Shown in pieces: positions 1 through 4,154 of a stretch of DNA of 5,416 nucleotides (position 1 is the stretch's first letter; the number at the start of each line of letters is the position of its first letter). This stretch comes from Pseudomonadota bacterium (GTDB lineage Bacteria; Pseudomonadota; Gammaproteobacteria; Burkholderiales; Thiobacillaceae): NCBI GenBank assembly GCA_021802595.1, contig JAJZRT010000304.1:1-5416 (forward strand), written 5' to 3'. The position numbers and the translations under genes are program-made. The notes under the pieces were generated by a model. That model did not search any database, was not told the origin of the DNA, and was given only the letters and a program-made list of their open reading frames with translations.

Positions 1-402
1 CTCGTGCTGGATGCATACCGCCAGCAGATCGCTGGCATCCAGCACGAAAGTCTTGCCGGCGATGTCCTCGGCCTCGACGCTGATGGCCAGCGCGCGGTCG
101 ACATCGGCGAAGATGCCGGGCACCGAAAGGCATCCCTCCTGGTAGGTCTGCGCGCCGTGCTGCGCCAGGATGCGCGGGTTGACCAGCACCAGCGGCTGGT
201 CGTGCGCCTCGCTGACGTCAGCAATCAGCAGACGCTGGTGCACATTGACCTGGGTGGCGGCCAAGCCGATGCCGGGCGCGGCGTACATGGTCTCGAACAT
301 GTCGCGCACCAGTTGCGCCAGCGCGGCATCGAAGCGCGTCACCGGCTGCGCCACGATGCGCAGGCGTGGATCGGGGAATTCGAGAATTTCGAGCGTGGCC
401 AT
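1..402 (-). CDS. def: Peptide deformylase, N-terminal part (runs off left edge)
   Basis: Peptide deformylase removes the N-formyl group from nascent proteins as they leave the ribosome. It is a cytoplasmic metalloenzyme, usually Fe2+. All three family motifs are seen: GIGLAATQ at residues 44-51, EGCLS at 89-93 (C91 is a metal ligand) and the start of HExDH as H133-E134, where the window ends. The second metal histidine and the C-terminal helix lie outside; 134 of the usual ~170 residues are present. The start is the ATG at 402-400, preceded at 6 nt by GGGAGG (positions 414-409 on the minus strand). In many proteobacteria fmt follows def, so fmt is expected just left of the window (inference). 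The frame is open with no defects. This is a core gene and marks the chromosomal side of the junction with the accessory genes. Confidence 0.96.
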   Translation of the reverse strand, partial: MATLEILEFPDPRLRIVAQPVTRFDAALAQLVRDMFETMYAAPGIGLAATQVNVHQRLLIADVSEAHDQPLVLVNPRILAQHGAQTYQEGCLSVPGIFADVDRALAISVEAEDIAGKTFVLDASDLLAVCIQHE

Positions 403-464
403 GATTCGCCTCCCGGGCGGAGATATGGCTCGTACAGCCGAGCCTGGGCGCCGCCCGCACGGAC

Positions 465-470
465 ATTGTA
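465..470 (-). promoter_or_regulatory. Possible -10 element for def
   Basis: Read on the minus strand this hexamer is TACAAT, 5 of 6 matches to the sigma-70 -10 consensus. It would start transcription around 458 and give a leader of roughly 55 nt to the def start at 402. I see no good -35 hexamer at 16-18 nt upstream, so the call rests on the -10 and its position alone. Confidence 0.3.
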
Positions 471-490
471 AGCGTGCGTCCGCTGAATTG

Positions 491-506
491 CCCGGCGCGC
501 GCCGGG
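491..506. repeat. Perfect 16-bp GC-only palindrome
   Basis: The sequence CCCGGCGCGCGCCGGG is its own reverse complement. It lies about 90 bp upstream of the def start, just beyond the possible def -10. There is no T-run on either side, so it is not an intrinsic terminator. It could be a protein-binding site or simply a by-product of extreme GC content. Confidence 0.5.
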
Positions 507-782
507 GGCGGCGGCGCAGACGGCGCAGCGCGTCCGCCGCCGCGGCATCCGGCCTTGGCGCCGCACCGCTGCAGGTCATGCCAGGAGCTGATCGCCCACT
601 AGCACGGCGCCCGGCAGGGAACGAGTACGCAATTGTGTCGGCTCCCCTTGCATACCTTGGACGTCTTGTTCGTCCTTCTCTGTCCACTCGGGCATATGCA
701 CGTAGACGATGTCTGATGAGTAGCCACGAAAACTAGGGCGGTTCGTCTACCGTTCGATTGTTGGCGCTTCTATTTGCCTCTA

Positions 783-801
783 CGCTGATTCGCGGATACG
801 C
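783..801 (-). promoter_or_regulatory. Operator-like motif upstream of the XRE regulator gene
   Basis: Read on the minus strand the site is GCGTATCCGCGAATCAGCG. It matches 15 of 19 positions of GCTAATCCGCGTATTAGCG at 1905-1923, in front of the Ubl-E2 gene; the shared core is ATCCGCG-AT-AGCG. A CTAA precedes both copies at the same distance. It ends 25 bp before the regulator start at 827, a good place for autorepression. Weak promoter-like pairs surround it: TTGTTG (758-763) and TACGCT (781-786), or TTGCCT (774-779) and TACGCT (797-802), each with a 17-nt spacer. The -10 hexamers match the consensus poorly. Binding by the adjacent XRE protein is inference. Confidence 0.45.
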
Positions 802-817
802 TTTTTAGTTGATTGAC

Positions 818-823
818 GAGGAG
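818..823 (+). promoter_or_regulatory. Ribosome binding site of the XRE gene
   Basis: GAGGAG lies 3 nt before the ATG at 827. The spacing is short, but the match to the Shine-Dalgarno consensus is strong. It favours the ATG at 827 over an in-frame TTG at 809, because this purine run would be inside the gene if translation began at 809. Confidence 0.6.
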
Positions 824-826
824 CCT

Positions 827-1132
827 ATGCCGAACAACGACACCCTTGGCAGCGTGATCACAACCGCCCGTAAGGCGAAGGGGCTCAGCCAAAAGGAACT
901 CGCCGAGCGCGTGGCGCTTTCGCCGCAGTACCTCAACGACATCGAACACGACCGGCGCATGCCGTCGTCGCCGGGGTTCGTCACGCAGGTCGCAAAAGTA
1001 CTGTCACTTGACGCGGACTATCTCTCGTTCCTTGCCGACACATGGCCAGACAGCTTGCGGCGCCAGATAAAATCGGCCAACGACTTCACCAGATTGGTGA
1101 CGGCATTCCGCCGCAAACAGAGCGGCAGCTGA
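827..1132 (+). CDS. XRE-family helix-turn-helix regulator
   Basis: A 101-residue DNA-binding protein of the Cro/C1 (XRE) type. The helix-turn-helix spans about residues 7-62: the pattern KGLSQKELAERVALSPQYL (18-36) followed by NDIEHDRRMPS is typical, with Q22 opening the second helix and Q34 in the recognition helix. There is only a short tail after the domain (to 101) and no sensor or peptidase domain. The start is the ATG at 827, with GAGGAG just upstream; a TTG at 809 would add six residues. Its stop is 3 bp before the ImmA/IrrE-type gene, so the two are surely co-transcribed. In such pairs the XRE protein is usually a repressor and the peptidase inactivates it. Similar motifs at 783-801 and 1905-1923 are candidate operators, which would make it the regulator of itself and of the Ubl genes (inference). 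Confidence 0.92.
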   Translation: MPNNDTLGSVITTARKAKGLSQKELAERVALSPQYLNDIEHDRRMPSSPGFVTQVAKVLSLDADYLSFLADTWPDSLRRQIKSANDFTRLVTAFRRKQSGS

Positions 1133-1135
1133 CCG

Positions 1136-1834
1136 ATGCGAATGATCCCCGACCCGACGGGCCGCTTCAAAGAGCGCCCTTACTACGAAGACGGGGAGAT
1201 TGACCTCGAATGCGAACGCCTTGTCGCCGCGTTCCTCAAGGACATCCGCGGCAAGGTGGAATACCCGATCCGCACCGACGACCTCACCAAGCTGATCGAA
1301 CGGCATGTGGCCGACTTCGATTCCTATGCAGACCTATCGCACTACGGACCCGGTGTCGAAGGCGTTACCGAGTTCAACCCTCACAAGAAGCCGACCGTGC
1401 GCATCGCCGCCGATCTTGCCGGTGAGACGCATCGCGAAAATCGCTTGCGCACCACACTCACGCACGAATTCGGGCACGTGCACTTTCACACGTGGCTGTT
1501 CGACCAACGAAGCGGTGGCTCACTTATCCCGGCCGCCACATCAAAAGCGGGCGACGTCCAGGTGTGCAAGCGCGACACGATAGTGGATGCGCCGCAAACC
1601 GACTGGATGGAATGGCAGGCAGGCTATGTGTGCGGTGCGATTCTCGTGCCACGGCGGCGCGCTCATGAGCTTGCGACAGAGGTCGTCAAGCGCGTACCGC
1701 CTCCAGCGCTTGAACCCATAACCCTGGCGACACCGTTCGCCCGCGCCCTGATCGACGCGATCGCAGACCGATTCCAGGTTTCGGTCGATTGCGCTCGGAT
1801 CCGCGCCCAGCGGCTGGGCCTAGTCGGAAACTGA
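1136..1834 (+). CDS. ImmA/IrrE-family zinc metallopeptidase
   Basis: A 232-residue predicted cytoplasmic zinc peptidase of the ImmA/IrrE (COG2856) family. The zinc motif HEFGH lies at 110-114, inside LTHEFGHVHFH. A downstream helix, MEWQAGYVCGAILVP (158-172), contributes E159 as the likely third ligand, followed by the family's LxP signature. The C-terminal part (about 190-232) resembles the small helical domain that follows in relatives (RFQVSVDCARIRAQRLG). Known members cleave XRE-type repressors: ImmA of ICEBs1 acts on ImmR, and IrrE/PprI of Deinococcus acts on DdrO. The gene starts 3 bp after the XRE stop, with no strong ribosome binding site, so translational coupling is likely. ATG codons occur at residues 1 and 3; I use the first. 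The natural guess is that it cleaves the partner XRE protein after a stress or phage signal and so releases the Ubl genes. The alternative is that it acts as an effector. No transmembrane segment is seen. Confidence 0.93.
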   Translation: MRMIPDPTGRFKERPYYEDGEIDLECERLVAAFLKDIRGKVEYPIRTDDLTKLIERHVADFDSYADLSHYGPGVEGVTEFNPHKKPTVRIAADLAGETHRENRLRTTLTHEFGHVHFHTWLFDQRSGGSLIPAATSKAGDVQVCKRDTIVDAPQTDWMEWQAGYVCGAILVPRRRAHELATEVVKRVPPPALEPITLATPFARALIDAIADRFQVSVDCARIRAQRLGLVGN

Positions 1835-1893
1835 ACGGAACCAAAAACCGCTGGTTGCAATGTCGGCTGACGCAAGGTAGCGTGCAAGGTGAG

Positions 1894-1926
1894 TCCGCTA
1901 ATCCGCTAATCCGCGTATTAGCGGAT
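1894..1926 (+). promoter_or_regulatory. Inverted-repeat operator candidate upstream of the Ubl-E2 gene
   Basis: A perfect 10-bp inverted repeat: ATCCGCTAAT (1901-1910), a 6-nt spacer CCGCGT, then ATTAGCGGAT (1917-1926). The left arm is preceded by a tandem copy, so TCCGCTAA occurs at 1894-1901 and 1902-1909 (8-bp period) and in inverse at 1918-1925. The element ends 22 bp before the Ubl-E2 start and just before its ribosome binding site (GGAG, 1938-1941). The part at 1905-1923 matches the minus strand of 783-801 at 15 of 19 positions. There is no T-run after it, so it is not an intrinsic terminator. The best promoter-like pair nearby is weak: TTGCAA (1855-1860) and TAGCGT (1878-1883), 17-nt spacer. 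That would put the repeat just downstream of the start of transcription, a place for a roadblock repressor. Confidence 0.65.
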
Positions 1927-1948
1927 AGCCCCTGACTGGAGAACGACG

Positions 1949-2608
1949 ATGACCAACGAAGACCAGTTCGTTTCCGAACACCATCACCATGGTGACGAGG
2001 TTTACTTCTTCCTCGACGCCGAAAGGTTTACGACGACCGAACGCGTCCAGACGCCGGACGAAATCCTACAGACTTTCGGCCACAAGGATCCTGAGGGCTA
2101 CTACTTGGTCGAGGTCAAGAAAGACGGCGAACGCACGAGCTTCCAAGGTAAGGGAGATGAGAGGATCGAGATCCACAACGGCGAGAATTTCATCACCGTC
2201 AAGGTAGGCCCGACGCCAGTTTCTGATGTGCCACCAACCGGCATCAATGTCTTTGCGGCGGAGCTAGCGGCACTGGGATATCAGCCGCAGGTCATCGACT
2301 CGAACGCTGGCCGTCTTCAGTTCGCCTACATCGTGGAAGTCGGCAAGTATGCTGGCAAGCCCGTCACCCTCGGCTTCGAGGTGCCGAAGGACTTCCCATT
2401 GACACCGCCGGGAGGACCCCATGTGAGCCCGCAGATTCACGGCGCGCGATCCACGGGTCAGGGGCATCCGACCGCCAACATTCAGGCAAGCCCATTCGCC
2501 GGTGGCTTCGAGTACTGGTCGCGACCGTACCCAAACTGGCAGGCTGAAACGAGCAAGCGAGTCGCCACCTATATGGCCTATATCCGCCAGTTGTGGGCCA
2601 CGCAGTGA
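1949..2608 (+). CDS. Ubiquitin-like domain fused to a cysteine-less E2-like domain
   Basis: A 219-residue protein with two apparent domains. Residues about 16-91 look like one unit of the bacterial multiubiquitin family, a beta-grasp fold: a DEVYFFLDAERF strand, a TPDEIL helix start, GYYLVEV, then IEIHNGENFITVKVG. Residues about 97-219 look like the prokaryotic E2 family E (UBC-like) domain: FPLTPPGGPHVSPQIH (149-164) stands where E2 enzymes have the YPxxPP-to-HPN strand. GHPTANI (172-178) and the signature FEYWSRPYPNW (187-197) follow, then a final helix. There is no cysteine anywhere, so no thioester can form on this protein. The C-terminus is WATQ, without glycines. The N-terminus has a natural HHHH at 11-14. 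The start ATG has GGAG 7 nt upstream. The gene overlaps the JAB-E1 gene by 4 bp, which implies coupled production. Role: modifier and/or scaffold for the E1 partner (inference). Family assignment is from pattern memory, not a search. Confidence 0.82.
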   Translation: MTNEDQFVSEHHHHGDEVYFFLDAERFTTTERVQTPDEILQTFGHKDPEGYYLVEVKKDGERTSFQGKGDERIEIHNGENFITVKVGPTPVSDVPPTGINVFAAELAALGYQPQVIDSNAGRLQFAYIVEVGKYAGKPVTLGFEVPKDFPLTPPGGPHVSPQIHGARSTGQGHPTANIQASPFAGGFEYWSRPYPNWQAETSKRVATYMAYIRQLWATQ

Positions 2609-4101
2609 TCGTGCACGAACACTCAATCGCCATGGACGGTGGCACCGCGCGCGAACTCCTTGCGCACTTGATCCGCAGCGATGGTCAGGAGGATCTCTGC
2701 TTCGCTTTGTATCGACCCGCCACGGGCCGGCGACGCAAGACCGCGGTGGTTTACAAGATGATCCCGCCGCAGGCGGGTGAGCGGCGAATTCACGGTAATG
2801 CCAGTTTCGAGCCGGGATACTTCGAACGCGCAGTGGGCGAGGCGGTTCGCGACAAGGCCGGGCTCGTCTTTCTGCACAGTCACCCGGTTCCTGGTTGGCA
2901 GCCGATGAGCCAGGATGACGTGCGGGCCGAAGAAGGTCATGCGGCAGCGGCGTTAGGAGCAACGCGGATGCCGCTTGTCGGCATGACGACCGGTTCCGAT
3001 GGAATCTGGAGCGCGCGCTTCTGGGAGCGCGTGGCAGCAGGCCGATATCGCCGTTTCTGGTGTCGTAATGTGCGGACGACCGGAGTGCGGCTAAAGATCG
3101 ACTTTGCTGACGCTCTATGTCCGCTCCCGGCGCCAACACCGGAACTCGAGCGCACTATTCACGCGTGGGGTGAGGTCAAGCAGGCGAACTTGGCGCGCAT
3201 CCGTGTCGGGGTCATCGGAGCCGGAAGCGTCGGAGCGTTCGTCGCCGAAGCACTGGCGCGGACCGGATTGCAGGAACTTGTGCTCGTCGACTTCGATGTT
3301 GTGAAGATGCACAACCTCGACCGGTTGCTGCACGCCACGCGAGCCGATGCTCTATCAGAGCGTCTGAAGGTGGATGTCGTCGCCGATGCGCTTCGGCAGC
3401 ACGCCACCGCGGCAGCCTTTTCTGTCGAGCCAGTTCCTCATGGTCTCCACCACACTCCTGGTTACGAGGCAGCGCTCGATTGCGACGTCCTGTTCAGCTG
3501 CGTTGATCGCCCGCTGCCAAGGCACCTACTAAACCTGATAGCTCACGGTTGTTTCATCCCCGTCGTCGATGGGGGCATCCAGGTGCGGCGCACGCCATCG
3601 GCTGGCCTGATCGGCGCTGATTGGCGTGCCCACACGACAGGGCCAGGCCGTCGTTGCTTGGCATGCATCGGCCAGTACGACCCTGGTGAAGTTCAGCTCG
3701 ATCGCCAAGGGCTTCTGAACGATCCACACTACATCGAGGCGCTGCCCGAGGACCATCCGCTGCGCGCCAGGGAAAATGTGTTCGCTTTCAGTCAAGCGTG
3801 CTCGAGTCTTCTGGTTCTGCAGTTCCTGCAGTCGGTCATCGTGCCGGTGAACTGCGCCTCACCAGGCCGGCAGCTCTATCACTTTGTGCCGGGTTTACTG
3901 GATACGGAAACCCAACCGTCAACGTGCGATGCGGCATGTCACGTTCCGAAATTCCACGCCGCTGGAGACGCGATGATGGATCGGCTTGATCTGAGGGAGC
4001 CCGATGTCGCTATTCCGTCGGGGAAGCTACCTTGGTGGCGATGGCTGCTTACGACTTCGGCAGCGCTTGGTTTGAGGCTGATAGGTCGGCACTCGACTTG
4101 A
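2605..4101 (+). CDS. JAB/JAMM isopeptidase fused to an E1/ThiF-like adenylyltransferase
   Basis: A 498-residue fusion. The N-terminal JAB domain (about 1-155) has a complete JAMM zinc site: E29, then HSHP at 91-94 (H91, H93), S102 and D105. Such domains remove or process ubiquitin-like proteins. The C-terminal ThiF/E1 domain (about 193-445) has the nucleotide loop GAGSVG (205-210), D229/D231 after the second strand, N237 and R240 in HNLDR, K255, and D301 in SCVDRPLPRHLLN. These are the residues that adenylate a Ubl C-terminus, so both halves look active. C351LAC354 and C441DAAC445 could form a zinc site; C399 and C417 are other candidates for a catalytic cysteine. A tryptophan-rich, fairly hydrophobic tail (476-493) is too weak to call a membrane segment. 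The start is the GTG at 2605, in a GTGA overlap with the Ubl-E2 stop; a GTG at 2593 and an ATG at 2632 are also in frame. The next gene is convergent, 53 bp away, with no clear terminator between. Confidence 0.93.
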   Translation: MIVHEHSIAMDGGTARELLAHLIRSDGQEDLCFALYRPATGRRRKTAVVYKMIPPQAGERRIHGNASFEPGYFERAVGEAVRDKAGLVFLHSHPVPGWQPMSQDDVRAEEGHAAAALGATRMPLVGMTTGSDGIWSARFWERVAAGRYRRFWCRNVRTTGVRLKIDFADALCPLPAPTPELERTIHAWGEVKQANLARIRVGVIGAGSVGAFVAEALARTGLQELVLVDFDVVKMHNLDRLLHATRADALSERLKVDVVADALRQHATAAAFSVEPVPHGLHHTPGYEAALDCDVLFSCVDRPLPRHLLNLIAHGCFIPVVDGGIQVRRTPSAGLIGADWRAHTTGPGRRCLACIGQYDPGEVQLDRQGLLNDPHYIEALPEDHPLRARENVFAFSQACSSLLVLQFLQSVIVPVNCASPGRQLYHFVPGLLDTETQPSTCDAACHVPKFHAAGDAMMDRLDLREPDVAIPSGKLPWWRWLLTTSAALGLRLIGRHST

Positions 4102-4154
4102 CGGCAGTGAATCGCCCCGACGTTCGTGGAGGCCGGTTGGCTTTGATCCGCCAT

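Larger units (their letters stand above)
403..826. other. Intergenic region between def and the accessory cassette
   Basis: No supportable gene lies here. Open frames crossing 403-736 are arginine- and alanine-rich translations typical of GC-rich non-coding or antisense DNA, with no recognisable domain. The left part (about 403-600) is very GC-rich and holds the def ribosome binding site, a possible def -10 and a 16-bp palindrome. The right part (about 600-826) is visibly richer in A and T and leads into the regulator gene. This change in composition, with a core gene on one side and defence-type genes on the other, is where I would place the edge of the acquired segment. I see no tRNA gene, no flanking direct repeat and no insertion-sequence remnant. 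Confidence 0.6.

Noticed and set aside
218..566. Minus-strand open frames at 218-466 and 339-566 upstream of or across the def start
   Set aside because: They overlap def in other frames, and their translations are low-complexity Arg/Ala/His-rich with no recognisable family.
659..675. Short inverted repeat GGACG...CGTCC with a 7-nt loop
   Set aside because: Five-base arms of this kind are common by chance, and nothing in the position supports a terminator or operator.
4..736. Plus-strand open frames at 4-471 and 170-736
   Set aside because: The first is antisense to def for most of its length, and def has all its motifs. The second continues into GC-rich intergenic DNA as an Arg/Ala/Ser-rich translation with no domain and no ribosome binding site.
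809..826. TTG at 809 as start of the XRE protein
   Set aside because: The ATG at 827 has GAGGAG directly before it, and the helix-turn-helix domain begins after that ATG; the six extra residues add nothing recognisable.
1894..1930. The inverted repeat as an intrinsic terminator for the XRE/ImmA unit
   Set aside because: No T-run follows on either strand and the stem is half A/T. Its location next to the next start and its likeness to 783-801 fit an operator better.
2593..2604. GTG at 2593 as start of the JAB-E1 protein
   Set aside because: It is possible but gives a longer 16-bp overlap. The GTG at 2605 makes the common 4-bp stop/start overlap. Neither has a strong ribosome binding site, so the choice is moderate.
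2264..3139. A 291-residue open frame on the minus strand
   Set aside because: It is antisense to the Ubl-E2 and JAB-E1 genes, both of which show clear family motifs. Its translation is rich in Arg, Ser and Pro, as expected of the opposite strand of GC-rich coding DNA.
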